64,000 nt of DNA from Spirochaetales bacterium (GTDB taxonomy: Bacteria; Spirochaetota; Spirochaetia; Sphaerochaetales; Sphaerochaetaceae), in NCBI GenBank assembly GCA_018433865.1, contig JAHDQJ010000003.1, forward strand, positions 124,001 to 188,000. The letters are read 5' to 3'. Shown here in pieces: positions 24,699 to 35,257 of this stretch; within the stretch, counting starts at the first letter, position 1, and each line of letters opens with the position of its first letter. The position numbers and the translations under genes were made by a program. The notes beneath the pieces were generated by a model, which saw only the letters and a program-made list of their open reading frames with translations, did not search any database and was not told where the DNA came from.

Positions 24699-27600
24699 TC
24701 AGTAGATGCTCGTAGTGATGGCAAGCACCAGTTTCAGTCCGCTGCCGTCCCTGTTTGCATTCCTGAAGATGGCACCGTCCTCCCATACGAACGCATTGTC
24801 ACCGATCTTGTTCGCATTCTTCACGAGGTACAGGCCGAGCGGGAACCCGGGAATCTTCAATCGGATGCCCAGTCCCGCGGCGAAATACCACTGCAAAGGA
24901 TCGCTGCCGACGGTTTGCAGGTCGAGCGAACCGCCGGTTGCGCTTACGAACGCCTCACCCCACAGCACGTTCTCCGCGATCTGGATGCTGAATTCGAGCG
25001 AGGAGTCCCAAAGGAATTCAAAATAGAATTGGGGAGTGATGCCTCGCGCGATGGTGATGCCGTCGATGTAGAGATACTCATATTTCGAGGCGCTGATGCC
25101 GCTGATCCAAGATCCTCCCCAATTCTTGGGGTCGATCGGATAATACTGGTTGAACATGAAGGAGACCGTCGAATTGAGGCTGACAACTCCCGGAGTCGGC
25201 TTCTCGCCCGGTATCTCGAAGATTTTCAGGAACGCCGAAGCACTGGTGGAGGAGCGCATGTAGTTGGACAATCCGCCGATGATACCACCCGCATAGGTAA
25301 GATTCTGACTGATCACATAACCTCTGGTGGTATTGCTGACCAGGTCCCTTCCATCCCAGGAGACCGCCATACCGACCCGGTTGGAGAACTGCCACGCCTC
25401 GCCATACTTGTCGATCAAAAAATCATATGGCGTGTAGATGCTTGCGTCGAAATAGGCCCTGTTGAGGGTGAACGTCGGACCAATCGAGAGGGAAAGCCGT
25501 CCCGGATCGAATACGAACGTATAGCCCGTATTGTAGCCGAGGGATATCTTGAAGTAATCGTACGGCATCAGGTACTGCGCGTCGGGATTCGGAGAACCGT
25601 CCGCGACCCATGCCTCGTAACTTGCGTAGGGATAGGGATAGGCTTTGCTGTCCTTGAGCTCGGTGGTGGGAGAATGGTCGCCCAACCTCCTGCCGTTCGT
25701 ATATGAGCTGCGGTTGAACGAGAGGTTCACCCCGTTGCTCCATCGCTTGTCCTTCACCCAGGTATCCCTGAATGCAAGGGATGCGGTCTGGGAACTCGGG
25801 GAGAGCTCCGTGGAAATCTCAAGGTCACGACCGGTTCCCCCCACGTTGGTATCGCTCCAGGAGAGGAATCCGCTGACGGGGAATCCCTCGACATTGCCGC
25901 CGAACGTGGCACCGAAACCGATGTTCATCTGGTTTCCTTCGGTGACCTCGTAGGTGACGACCAGCGAGCTGGGGGCCGAACCGTAACTGATCGAGGGGAC
26001 CACATCGGTCAACAATCCGGTGTTGTAGAGATTCTGCGCACTCTTGATATACTTGTCTTTGCTGAAGATGTCTCCCGCGTTCAGCGAAAGCTCACGCTCG
26101 AGCACATGGGGCTTCGTCTTCGTGAGTCCGCGGATGAGCACCTGCTCCACCGTAGCCTGTCCACGCTCGACGATCGTCACCGTATAGGCGATGCTTTTCG
26201 CCTCGGTGTCGCGTGCTTCGGATATGTCTATGGTGTTCTCGACATATCCTTCGTTCCAATACAGGTCCGCGATCTTCCCGATCTCCGACTGGACCTTGGA
26301 GATATCAAGCACACTGCCCGCTTTCATCGTGAGCAGTCCTTGGATCCTCTCGTCGTCATACACCGAGTTGCCTTCGACCGCGATGCCGCCGAAGAACCAT
26401 TGGTCGCCCTCTTCGATGACGAAGGTGAGACGGAGCTTCTTCACAGACTCATTGTCGTCCTCGATCGGGTCGAGGCGCACATCGGTCACCTTCGCATCTA
26501 TGTAGCCCCGCTTCTGATAGGCCAACAGCAACGCCTGCGAATCGGCAGCCACCTTGGCAGCTTCATAGTTGCCTGAGTTGAAGAGCGACTGCACTTTCGT
26601 GGATATCTCTTTCTGCAGCACCGAGGAACCGACCTTCGCATTCCCCTCGAAGGAAATCTCCCCGATCTTCGACTGGATTCCCTCGGAAATCGTGTAGGTC
26701 AGATCCAGCAAGTTCGTCGTCTCATCGATGGCATAGGTGGATTCCACGGATACATCGGCATATCCGCGTCCGAGGTAAAGCGACTGCAATGCATCCTTTC
26801 CCGCATTGACCCGCGAAAGCGAAAGGAATTCACCCTTCTTCACCGTGAGACTCTCTTCGAGCACCTTCGCCTTGATCCCTGAGTTGCCCTCGAACACGAT
26901 GGACCTGATCACCGGGAGTTCGGTGAACTTGAAATGGATGTACAGGTCGTTCGGAGCACTTGAGCCTCGTTTCGCTTCGGCCTGGAACACACTGAACTTC
27001 AACAACTCATTCAACTTGGTCTCGATCTCACGATAGAGCTGCTGGTTGAAATTCTTGCCTACGTAGGGATAGGTGAGATCATCGATCAGGTCGGATGAGA
27101 CATTCTTCAATCCCTCATAGGCAAATCCGCGGATCGGTTTGTTCAGATACCACTCGAATTCGGTAAGCGCGAAGGAAAGTACGATGCCGTCGGTCAGCGG
27201 ATCGGATACATAGGAGGGGACCACATCGACACGGTCATAGCCTTTTGTCTGGTAGAGTCTCTTGATCGCCTGGACCGAGCGTTCGATCTGTGCCGTCTCG
27301 AACATCGTCCCGACAGGGATGCCGATCGCTTCCTTCAATTCCATCGCAGAAGCCACTTTGTTTCCGCTGAATCGGATGTCGGAGAGTTTCTGACGTTCGA
27401 CGAATTCGATGTATACCATGGTACGGTCGGTCGAGCCGTCCACCCTGGCGGGAATCAGCTCCACCTCGAGGAACAGTCCGGTTCCGAGCAACTGCCCCCT
27501 CAGGTTGTCGATCGCTCCTTGAGCGTAGGGAGTATTCACCAACGGCGCCACATAAGGATCGATCACTGCCGCCTCTACAGATTGCAGGTCGACGTAGACA

Positions 27601-27713
27601 AACTCCTGGATCGGCTTTCCGACCCACCAGTTCTCAAGTGAAGTGTTTTCGGCAGCCGCGATGGGGAATATGAATGCCAACACCAGGATGGTTGAGAAAA
27701 ATTTTCGCAGCAT
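24699..27713 (-). CDS. bamA: BamA, outer-membrane protein assembly factor with seven POTRA-like units
   Basis: A 1004-residue protein with a signal peptide (cleavage likely after IAAA). Residues about 35-592 split into seven ~75-90-residue POTRA-like units, several with the (I)xFEGN start and GYxD turn (SDIRFSGN, RSIVFEGN, GEISFEGN, GGIAVEGN). The C-terminal ~400 residues are an Omp85 barrel (NVGGTGRDLEIS; final residue Tyr). It inserts beta-barrel proteins into the outer membrane. The normal number is five POTRAs. It is 12 bp downstream of tamB, an Omp85-partner gene. Confidence 0.92.
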   Translation of the reverse strand: MLRKFFSTILVLAFIFPIAAAENTSLENWWVGKPIQEFVYVDLQSVEAAVIDPYVAPLVNTPYAQGAIDNLRGQLLGTGLFLEVELIPARVDGSTDRTMVYIEFVERQKLSDIRFSGNKVASAMELKEAIGIPVGTMFETAQIERSVQAIKRLYQTKGYDRVDVVPSYVSDPLTDGIVLSFALTEFEWYLNKPIRGFAYEGLKNVSSDLIDDLTYPYVGKNFNQQLYREIETKLNELLKFSVFQAEAKRGSSAPNDLYIHFKFTELPVIRSIVFEGNSGIKAKVLEESLTVKKGEFLSLSRVNAGKDALQSLYLGRGYADVSVESTYAIDETTNLLDLTYTISEGIQSKIGEISFEGNAKVGSSVLQKEISTKVQSLFNSGNYEAAKVAADSQALLLAYQKRGYIDAKVTDVRLDPIEDDNESVKKLRLTFVIEEGDQWFFGGIAVEGNSVYDDERIQGLLTMKAGSVLDISKVQSEIGKIADLYWNEGYVENTIDISEARDTEAKSIAYTVTIVERGQATVEQVLIRGLTKTKPHVLERELSLNAGDIFSKDKYIKSAQNLYNTGLLTDVVPSISYGSAPSSLVVTYEVTEGNQMNIGFGATFGGNVEGFPVSGFLSWSDTNVGGTGRDLEISTELSPSSQTASLAFRDTWVKDKRWSNGVNLSFNRSSYTNGRRLGDHSPTTELKDSKAYPYPYASYEAWVADGSPNPDAQYLMPYDYFKISLGYNTGYTFVFDPGRLSLSIGPTFTLNRAYFDASIYTPYDFLIDKYGEAWQFSNRVGMAVSWDGRDLVSNTTRGYVISQNLTYAGGIIGGLSNYMRSSTSASAFLKIFEIPGEKPTPGVVSLNSTVSFMFNQYYPIDPKNWGGSWISGISASKYEYLYIDGITIARGITPQFYFEFLWDSSLEFSIQIAENVLWGEAFVSATGGSLDLQTVGSDPLQWYFAAGLGIRLKIPGFPLGLYLVKNANKIGDNAFVWEDGAIFRNANRDGSGLKLVLAITTSIY

Positions 27714-27725
27714 GTGGACTCCTTG

Positions 27726-30700
27726 TCAGAACTCGAATCGCTTCGTAACGCTGAACCCCATAGTATCGAATAAATCGAAAACCGACAACTCTTCAGGTTG
27801 TGTGAACAAACTGAATGTTGCCAGCGGGTTCGCCCACTCAAGGCTCAGCTCCGTATCGACTTGCAAATCGTTCGCCAGGAACGAGGTGGCCGATCCGATT
27901 CCTGTCTGGCGGAAGTGGAGCATCCCCTGAAGGTAGAAATCATCAAGTATATATTTGCCTATGTACATCGTCGTGTTGTCCAGGTAACGGGCCAGCGGGC
28001 TGACGGTCGTATCCGCTGAGATTCCCGGGATGGCATCGAACAGGATGTTCTGCAGGAGGTTGCTCCTGATGGTGAAGACATCCAGTCCGAGTGATTGGCG
28101 GATGACGTTCGTGAACCCGAGGGACAATGCGGTTCCCTGGAGCAATCCAAGTCGGCTGAACACGTCGGTAGCCGCGGATGCGACCGAAACGACCGATTGC
28201 AAGCCGCTCTCGCCTACCGTACCCGGAGAAACGATGTTCTGCCCGAGCATCTCGAGGATCTCGTTGGTAGACCGGAGCGGTATCGATTCGAATCGCGGGT
28301 CGAGCGCATCGAATCGCGCATCTTGCAGGACCATGTAGATGTCGACCCTCGTGCCGTCAGGATCGAACTCGCGCAATCGGGCTCGCAGGCTCAGCGTCGG
28401 CATGCCATCCGATGCAAGGTCTCCGGTCGCGGGAGGGAATCGCAAGGACCCTTCGGTGATGTAGAAATTCTTCTGCACATAATAGATCTCACCGCTGCGA
28501 AGGGCCAACTCCCCGCTGAACGAGGTTGCCATGGAAGGAGCCTGGACGGTGATGCCGACGCTCTGCCCGTCGTCGAAGGTCGCGCGGAGTATCGGGCTGT
28601 CCTCGTTCGGATAGATGAACGAAACGTTCCTCCCTGTCCTGAGGGTCATGTCGATGCTGGTACGGGTCTTGTCGGTCATCCATGATGGGCGGGCAGGCAC
28701 ATCGAAGTTGACCAGAGCATCGGAGACCGTGATGTCTCCGTACAGGGTCTCCTCGGTGGGAGTGCCGTCGATGCTGAAGGAACCTTGGACACGAGCCAGT
28801 ACGTTCACGTTGGTTGCGTACATGGGAAGCCAAAACGAGATCGGATCGTCCAATCCGAGTATGTCGATCCTGTAATGAGGTACGTTCCACTGTTCCAGAC
28901 TTGCCTCGAGCCGGATTCTGCCTTTCGTGGCACGCCCCGATTCATGTACCGCAGACACATCCGTAGCCGCGACAGTCGCAAGATTCTCGGAAACCGTGAT
29001 GACCGGATTCTTCAGCGAGAACAGTTCCCCCACCGTCCAGAATGTCGTGAGGCCCACGGAGTCGGACGTGAGTGTCCCGTAATAATCGGGATCATCGGTG
29101 GGTCCATCGATCATGAGATTCCCTGAGAACGTGCCGGACTCGAACCAGATGATGGGTTCCAGAAGCAATGAGTTCAGCAATGGCATGTCGAATGAGATGT
29201 CCCTCGCCTCGAGAGAGATCCGTTCACGGTCGACATGCCCCGAGACCTTGAGGGGGATGGGGAATCCCCGCGCCGCTTCGATTGCCAGCAAGCCGTCACG
29301 GAAACGATACAGCCCGCTGAGCGTTCCTCCGTCCAGGGGTATGACGCGAATTTGGTCTTTCGATACCTGTATCTCATGAGAACCGTCGGTCCACCCTATC
29401 ATGCCGTAGAGGGACGCATCCCGATGGGAAACCGTGATCGGAGGAATTCCATCCGCCAATCGGGCCAAGCCGTCAAGCCACACGAAAAAAGAATCGGCCC
29501 GGTCGAAGACGGTTCGTGCCTCGAAGCTGATCCGTGACGAGGCATCGCGCCACTGCATCGGAGAGTCCATGAAAATGTTTCCGGTCGCCTTGATCTCGCC
29601 AGAAAAATCGGCAATCGCTTCTTCGATGCCGACCAAGACCGGACCTGTACGGTATCGGGCATCCTCGATCACCAAGGAATCGGATTCGAGATGCATGCCG
29701 AAGGAAAGGTGTCGGTCAGCACCCAATCCCAGATCCAAAGAACCGTGTGCTTTCGCCAACTTCTTAAGATCGGTCTCTCCGAGGAACTCGAAGTCGACCC
29801 TCCCTTGCTCATCGATCAGGCCGAACCGTCCGAGATGGAAGTCCTTGATCGACAGCGAGCCTCTTGCGATGTGCGGTTCGGCGGGATCGTGGAAGAACGA
29901 TGAACCGATGAACGATCCGTCACTTCCTCTGAAGAGCGCCTGCAAGGAGAACCGGTCCAACGACCCCAGGAGGATCGATTGCAATGATCCGTTGGCGAGC
30001 GACAGGTTCCCCGTCACCTCGCCCTGAGCATCACGGTAGGTCACCTCGTTGAGAAGCAGTTGGCCCTGATCCGCATCGAATGAGAATCCCACGGACCACG
30101 CACCTCCCTTGCTCCACGACAAGCCGTCGAGAGAGATATCCTCCCCCCTGATGATATAGAGGCCGTCGGCGAGGGAGACATCCGATCCGATCGTACCCGA
30201 AACCTTGCCGATGCCTCTGAACAAGGCGGTGTCGATCTCCGGCAACTCAAGTTCCGACATCGCCAAGTCGAAGGTCACATGGCCGGGATCGGATAGGAAA
30301 TCGAAGGAGGCCCCGAGGTTGTCGGAGGAAAGAGAAATCTCTCCTTGCGGGATATCGAAGCTGACGGTCACCGGATACCTTTTTCCTGGCACGGAGAGGA
30401 CCGCATCGGTCGTGAGCAGGTTTTCCTGTGCCCACGATATCACCCCATCCAACCGCGACCGGGGAGTCTTCGGGCTTGTCACCGCATAGCGATAGACACG
30501 GGTGGCCTCGCGCTGGAAATCGGCTGCAACGATCTGTTCGCCGCTTTCGACCTCGCGCACGTCGATGGATCCTTCGGGGATCAATCCGATGCGGTCGATC
30601 GAACCGCTGTAGGAGAGACGGAACCCTTCCGTGGTGAGTGTGGCAAGGTCGATGACGTAGTCGGTTTCATCCATGCGCCCGCTCACTGTCGTGGCGATGT

Positions 30701-32423
30701 TGAACCGCTGATCCTCGACTGCCAGGTTCGCGATTCCCAGTTCAGCGGTAGCACGTCCGGTCGTACCGTCACGTTTCAGTTGCAAGTTGAGGTTCCCCTC
30801 GAGAGACGTCTCGGGAACCACCAAGTCAGCTGTGTCAGGACTCACGGATTTGATGACCTGGTGCATGGAGTACGGGGAGAACTCACTGAAACGCGTGGAG
30901 ATCCTCGCGGATTCATCCGCCCGGTCATACTCCAGCGAGGCTTGGATGCCTTCCGAATGCGAAAGCTGAATCGTGATGTCATCCCGATCATAGCGTGCAT
31001 CGAGCATCAGGGAACCGGGAATGTCGGCGCTTGTGAGTTCGCGAATGCTGGTGCGCGCCACGGCAAACGTGCCATCCGCTTCCAATTGGGCATCCGCAAA
31101 GACTTGGGCGGAAAGGGACTGCAGGAATCGGATGTCTGTTTCCCCTTGCAGCGCGAAGCTGGCCTCCAGGCTGGTAAGGCTCTCACGTGTGTTGTGCACC
31201 GCAAGGAGGTGGGCTTGGTCGAACGTCATGCGTCCGAAGTTTTCCAATCTGATGCCGAGTCGAGCTCCGAGCGAAGCACTGTCTTGCACTGTGGCAACAT
31301 CGGTGCCCAGACGGATCGATGCGATCGGACTGTTCAGGTTCAACAGGATCGACGGGCGGTCCACCGAGGCGACCATGTCTTCGTTATCGAGGACCTGCAT
31401 CATAGCTTCGGATGAGAACTCGATGTTCGTGCCCTCGCCTTGTGCGTCGTAGACCAACTGCGATTCGGGAAGCAAGAATCTCCATGGCCCCTGATCGACA
31501 GCAAGGAGATTGAGCGAGGCTTGTGCCCTGTCGACCGCCGATCCTTGGAGGGACGATTGTGCCCGCAGGTTTCCCAGCGTCACGTTGACCGGTTTGTCCT
31601 CGACCAACAGGGAAAGCCCAAGATCCTCAAGTTCTCCGACGACACTGCCGTTCAACCCCATCATGCTTTCGAAAGAGGTACCGAAGAAAAATAAAGCGAG
31701 CGAATCGGTACTCAGGCTCACGAGCGAATCACGATGGGAGAATTGGATCTTTCCGACATCGAGGCGAGCCCCCAGCTGCCCATCGGCTGTCGGTCCGAAC
31801 CCAAGGGAAGCCCCCCCGGCGCGAGCGGACCACAGGTCGGAGTGGGAAACAGAGAGCTCGTCGATGCGAATCTGTGCCTGGGTCGGAGTTCCCTCCGTGA
31901 TGAGCAGGGAGCCGAACAGGTTTTCCGCATCAGCCATGACGGCATCGATGGCGTAGGAAACACGTGAATCGGAGAGTTCGATCCGGAAGGTTCCGGGGGA
32001 GGGATCCTGTCCTTCCTGGTCGTCGCCCGCAAGCTCCTGCAGGAATCCTGCGAACCGTTCATCATACAGGATGTCCAACCCATCAACGGTGATCGGAAGG
32101 CTTTTCGGATAGAGACGCCGCGTGAGGAACCGGTAGGCAGGCGCGTCGATGGTGATCCGGTTCGCACGCAGCATCTGCTTTCCCTCGGTGTCGGCGAGCA
32201 CGAGACCGTGTACGCTGATTCGTGAGAAAAGGGATGATTCCACCGACTCGACGCGCAAGCTGTATTTCCCTTCTCCTTCCAATCTCTCGAGCATGTGCAC
32301 GGCAACCGTACGTCCTGCTTGTCCGAATATCTCGAAAGGACCGAGGGCGATCGTGCCTATCACCACGGCGAAGAGGATGAGAGCAGCGAACATGATATTG
32401 GAGACAGTCGTATGATATTTCAT
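27726..32423 (-). CDS. tamB: TamB/YtfN-like AsmA-superfamily envelope protein
   Basis: A 1565-residue protein with one N-terminal membrane anchor (NIMFAALILFAVVIGTIALG), a very long beta-rich periplasmic region and the C-terminal DUF490/TamB domain (about the last 350 residues, including GELALRSGEIYYVQKNFYITEGSLRF). TamB-type proteins form hydrophobic grooves that move phospholipid between membranes or aid Omp85 work. It sits immediately before bamA, so it may partner that BamA directly; no tamA is seen. ATG at 32423 is chosen over an upstream in-frame start. A lone TATACT at 32445-32450 may be its -10. Confidence 0.88.
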   Translation of the reverse strand: MKYHTTVSNIMFAALILFAVVIGTIALGPFEIFGQAGRTVAVHMLERLEGEGKYSLRVESVESSLFSRISVHGLVLADTEGKQMLRANRITIDAPAYRFLTRRLYPKSLPITVDGLDILYDERFAGFLQELAGDDQEGQDPSPGTFRIELSDSRVSYAIDAVMADAENLFGSLLITEGTPTQAQIRIDELSVSHSDLWSARAGGASLGFGPTADGQLGARLDVGKIQFSHRDSLVSLSTDSLALFFFGTSFESMMGLNGSVVGELEDLGLSLLVEDKPVNVTLGNLRAQSSLQGSAVDRAQASLNLLAVDQGPWRFLLPESQLVYDAQGEGTNIEFSSEAMMQVLDNEDMVASVDRPSILLNLNSPIASIRLGTDVATVQDSASLGARLGIRLENFGRMTFDQAHLLAVHNTRESLTSLEASFALQGETDIRFLQSLSAQVFADAQLEADGTFAVARTSIRELTSADIPGSLMLDARYDRDDITIQLSHSEGIQASLEYDRADESARISTRFSEFSPYSMHQVIKSVSPDTADLVVPETSLEGNLNLQLKRDGTTGRATAELGIANLAVEDQRFNIATTVSGRMDETDYVIDLATLTTEGFRLSYSGSIDRIGLIPEGSIDVREVESGEQIVAADFQREATRVYRYAVTSPKTPRSRLDGVISWAQENLLTTDAVLSVPGKRYPVTVSFDIPQGEISLSSDNLGASFDFLSDPGHVTFDLAMSELELPEIDTALFRGIGKVSGTIGSDVSLADGLYIIRGEDISLDGLSWSKGGAWSVGFSFDADQGQLLLNEVTYRDAQGEVTGNLSLANGSLQSILLGSLDRFSLQALFRGSDGSFIGSSFFHDPAEPHIARGSLSIKDFHLGRFGLIDEQGRVDFEFLGETDLKKLAKAHGSLDLGLGADRHLSFGMHLESDSLVIEDARYRTGPVLVGIEEAIADFSGEIKATGNIFMDSPMQWRDASSRISFEARTVFDRADSFFVWLDGLARLADGIPPITVSHRDASLYGMIGWTDGSHEIQVSKDQIRVIPLDGGTLSGLYRFRDGLLAIEAARGFPIPLKVSGHVDRERISLEARDISFDMPLLNSLLLEPIIWFESGTFSGNLMIDGPTDDPDYYGTLTSDSVGLTTFWTVGELFSLKNPVITVSENLATVAATDVSAVHESGRATKGRIRLEASLEQWNVPHYRIDILGLDDPISFWLPMYATNVNVLARVQGSFSIDGTPTEETLYGDITVSDALVNFDVPARPSWMTDKTRTSIDMTLRTGRNVSFIYPNEDSPILRATFDDGQSVGITVQAPSMATSFSGELALRSGEIYYVQKNFYITEGSLRFPPATGDLASDGMPTLSLRARLREFDPDGTRVDIYMVLQDARFDALDPRFESIPLRSTNEILEMLGQNIVSPGTVGESGLQSVVSVASAATDVFSRLGLLQGTALSLGFTNVIRQSLGLDVFTIRSNLLQNILFDAIPGISADTTVSPLARYLDNTTMYIGKYILDDFYLQGMLHFRQTGIGSATSFLANDLQVDTELSLEWANPLATFSLFTQPEELSVFDLFDTMGFSVTKRFEF

Positions 32424-32501
32424 ATGATCATCCGCATACCTGACAGTATACCGGTTATCATGCCGTTTACCTACCCTTTTCGGAAACCCCGCGCCCACTT
32501 C

Positions 32502-32530
32502 TTGTCAATCGCCGTCGCTTTGGATAGTAT
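32502..32530 (+). promoter_or_regulatory. Predicted promoter of tmk
   Basis: TTGTCA (32502-32507), 17-nt spacer, TAGTAT (32525-32530), then AAGGAG and the tmk ATG at 32570. Confidence 0.65.
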
Positions 32531-32569
32531 GGAACAGGACTCGGAACGCTAGGCAAGGAGAATCGGAGC

Positions 32570-33190
32570 ATGCAAGGAATTCTTGATCGTTTCATCGTTA
32601 TCGAGGGGCTGGATGGCGCCGGAACGACCACACAGATGAAGGCGGTGGCGGAGGCGTTCGATGAGGCTCAAGTGCACTGTCATGCCACATTCGAGCCCAC
32701 TTCGTCAGCTTTGGGCACCCTGGTGCGGACAGTGTTGCGCAAAGAGGTCGTCACGACTCCGCTCGCGCTTGCGATGCTCTTCGCCGCAGATCGCGAGGAT
32801 CATCTCCATCACCCGATCAACGGTATCGTGAGGAAGATCTCCGAAGGTGCTGTCGTGATCTCCGACCGCTATCTGTTCAGTTCGCTTGCCTACCAGTCGG
32901 TTGAGTGCGGATTCGAGCGGATCAGTGCGCTGAACGACTTCCCCATACCCCGTTTCATAGTCTATCTGGACACGCCGGTGGAGGATTGTCTCGCGAGGAT
33001 CGATTCGCGTGACCAAGGGAGGGAACTGTTTGAGAAACAGGAGTTCCTCTCACAAGTGCGGGACAACTATGAGCTTATCTTCGCCGACCTGCCCGAATCG
33101 GTCGTGTTCATGCGCTTGGACGGCCGGAAGACGAAACAGGAGATCACCTCTGCGATCCTCGCCACCCTCAAGAGCCACTCCCTGCTCTGA
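32570..33190 (+). CDS. tmk: Thymidylate kinase-like protein with altered P-loop
   Basis: A 206-residue protein with the dTMP kinase layout: FIVIEGLDGAGTTTQMK at the N-terminus, FEPTSSALGT (equivalent to the DR/EP region), SDRYLFSSLAYQ and a C-terminal helix. It would phosphorylate dTMP to dTDP. The P-loop reads GLDGAGTTTQ, with Thr where Lys is expected in GxxGxGK(T/S), and the bases (GGA ACG ACC) confirm it. A related nucleotide kinase is possible. AAGGAG lies 9 nt upstream. It is a single gene convergent with queA, 8 bp apart, with no obvious terminator. Confidence 0.85.
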   Translation: MQGILDRFIVIEGLDGAGTTTQMKAVAEAFDEAQVHCHATFEPTSSALGTLVRTVLRKEVVTTPLALAMLFAADREDHLHHPINGIVRKISEGAVVISDRYLFSSLAYQSVECGFERISALNDFPIPRFIVYLDTPVEDCLARIDSRDQGRELFEKQEFLSQVRDNYELIFADLPESVVFMRLDGRKTKQEITSAILATLKSHSLL

Positions 33191-33198
33191 AAGATGCC

Positions 33199-34233
33199 TC
33201 ACCGGATGAACATCGCATCACCGTAACTGAAGAAGCGGTATCCGTGCGAGACTGCATGCCGGTATGCTTCCATGATGCGTTCCTTTCCCGCGAATGCACT
33301 GACGAGCACCAGGAGCGTCGATTCCGGTGTATGAAAGTTCGTCATCAGGTGATCGACCACCTTGAAACGGTAGGGAGGAAGGATGAACAGCCGGGTGCTT
33401 CCCCTGCCCGGTACCAATGTTCCCGAAGCTTCATCGAACGCCGATTCGAGCGTCCTCACGCTGGTCGTCCCCACCGCGATCACCGGTCGACCGCTTCGCT
33501 TGGCCTCGGTAACCAGGCTCGCACTCTGCGGAGGGACCTCATAATGCTCAAGATGCATGTGATGGTCCTCGAGTTGTGCAGAACGCACGGGAAGGAAGGT
33601 TCCCGCACCGACGTGCAACGTCACCGGGGTGATGGTGATTCCCAAAGAGGCGATCCGTCCGAGGATATCCTCGGTGAAGTGCAATCCTGCGGTGGGGGCT
33701 GCCACCGATCCCGATTTGTCGGCATATACGGTCTGGTAGCGCGACTCATCAGCAACCGTATCGGTTCGCTTGATGTACGGTGGAAGCGGCATGTGGCCGC
33801 ATTCCTCGAAAAAACGCTCGTCTACCGGTTCGTCGAACCATACGAGCTTTCCGTCCTCATGCTCCGCATCGATGGTGGCGGTCCATGTCGTGCCGTCCTT
33901 CCCGGTGAATCGGTAGTGCTTGCCAACACGTTGCTTCTTGCTCTTGGTGACCATGGCCGACCATCTGCGATCCTCCAGCTCGTTGAGGAACAGGAACTCG
34001 ACTTTACCGCCTGTCTCACTCTCTCCATAGACGCGCGCCTTGCGCACCTTTGAGTCGTTCACCACCATCAATGCTCCGGGGATGAGGAAATCGGGGAGAT
34101 GCGAGATGGTGGAATCGGTGAGTGTCCCACTGGTGCGGTCAAGGACCAGCAAGCGGCTCTCACCTCTTTTGTCGGCGGGGAATTGGGCTATCAGGTGTTC
34201 GGGCAGATCAAAAGAGAATTCCTTGGTTTTCAT
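33199..34233 (-). CDS. queA: S-adenosylmethionine:tRNA ribosyltransferase-isomerase
   Basis: A 344-residue QueA, with [26 protein letters not shown] at the N-terminus, [29 protein letters not shown] and [12 protein letters not shown]-type motifs (here [12 protein letters not shown]). It transfers the ribosyl part of SAM to preQ1-tRNA, giving epoxyqueuosine, downstream of Tgt. It overlaps ruvB by 26 bp, with AGGA six bases before its ATG inside ruvB. The ruvC-ruvA-ruvB-queA order is common. Confidence 0.96.
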   Translation of the reverse strand: MKTKEFSFDLPEHLIAQFPADKRGESRLLVLDRTSGTLTDSTISHLPDFLIPGALMVVNDSKVRKARVYGESETGGKVEFLFLNELEDRRWSAMVTKSKKQRVGKHYRFTGKDGTTWTATIDAEHEDGKLVWFDEPVDERFFEECGHMPLPPYIKRTDTVADESRYQTVYADKSGSVAAPTAGLHFTEDILGRIASLGITITPVTLHVGAGTFLPVRSAQLEDHHMHLEHYEVPPQSASLVTEAKRSGRPVIAVGTTSVRTLESAFDEASGTLVPGRGSTRLFILPPYRFKVVDHLMTNFHTPESTLLVLVSAFAGKERIMEAYRHAVSHGYRFFSYGDAMFIR

Positions 34234-35257
34234 CAGGTTTCCTGTCGTATGGCATGTGCAGAAGATCGTATGCGAGACTTGTCGCCATCCGGCCGCGCGG
34301 AGTGCGCTTCAAATATCCTTTTTGGATCAGATAGGGTTCGTAGAAGTCCTCCAGCGATTCGATGGCCTCGCCGACCGATATGGCAAGCGTCTCGGCTCCG
34401 ACCGGTCCGCCGTCGTAGAATTTGATGATCGTCCTCAGGATGTTGCGATCCTGGTCCTCCAACCCTTCTCCGTCGATGCCCAACCGCTCCATGCTTACCT
34501 GCACGATCGAATCATCGATGATGCCATTGCCGAGCACCGCCGCATAATCGCGCAGTCTCTTGAGCAGTCGGTTCGCAATACGCGGTGTACCGCGGGAACT
34601 TTTCGCAAGGAGCCTGATCGCCGATTCCTCGATCGTTGCATCGAGGATCTTCGCCGACCGGCGTATGATCGAGACCAGCTCCTCCTCACGGTAGAATTCA
34701 ATCCTGCACGTGATGCCGAACCGTGAGTAGAGCGGCGATGAGACTTGTCCCGCCTTCGTGGTCGCCCCGATGAGCGTGAACCTGGGGATGGGTATGCGGA
34801 TGGTCCGTGCCGCGGGACCTTGGCCGATCACCCAGTCGATCTCGTAATCCTCCATCGCGATATAGAGCATCTCTTCCAACGCAGGTCGCATCCTGTGGAT
34901 CTCATCGATGAAAAAAATGCTTCCCTCGGTCACGTTGGTGAGGATTCCCGCGAGATCCTTCGGCTTCTCGAGTGCGGGAGCGCTGGTCATCCTGATCTCC
35001 GCGCCCATCTCATTTGCGATGATCGATGCCAAGGTGGTCTTGCCCAGTCCGGGAGGGCCGATGAGGAACACATGGTCCAGCGTCTCCTTCCTCTCGAGCG
35101 CTGCGCGGATGAACACGGAAAGATTGTCCTTGATCCGTTGCTGTCCCTGGAAATCATGCAAGGACTTGGGACGCAGGATATTCTCCTGGACATCGGTATC
35201 GCTTTGGAAGGTACTGGAGAGTATGGAATGCTCCCTGTCGTCGTGATCCACGTTCAC
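34208..35257 (-). CDS. ruvB: Holliday junction helicase RuvB
   Basis: A 349-residue AAA+ motor: [12 protein letters not shown], Walker [12 protein letters not shown], Walker B FIDEIHRM, sensor [19 protein letters not shown], and a C-terminal winged helix ending with the RTPRGR signature. It drives branch migration with RuvA. GTG at 35257 overlaps the ruvA stop (GTGA). Confidence 0.97.
   Translation of the reverse strand: MNVDHDDREHSILSSTFQSDTDVQENILRPKSLHDFQGQQRIKDNLSVFIRAALERKETLDHVFLIGPPGLGKTTLASIIANEMGAEIRMTSAPALEKPKDLAGILTNVTEGSIFFIDEIHRMRPALEEMLYIAMEDYEIDWVIGQGPAARTIRIPIPRFTLIGATTKAGQVSSPLYSRFGITCRIEFYREEELVSIIRRSAKILDATIEESAIRLLAKSSRGTPRIANRLLKRLRDYAAVLGNGIIDDSIVQVSMERLGIDGEGLEDQDRNILRTIIKFYDGGPVGAETLAISVGEAIESLEDFYEPYLIQKGYLKRTPRGRMATSLAYDLLHMPYDRKPDENQGILF

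Noticed and set aside
27719-27725. Separate promoter or terminator between tamB and bamA
   Set aside because: The 12-bp gap has no room; the genes are treated as one transcription unit.
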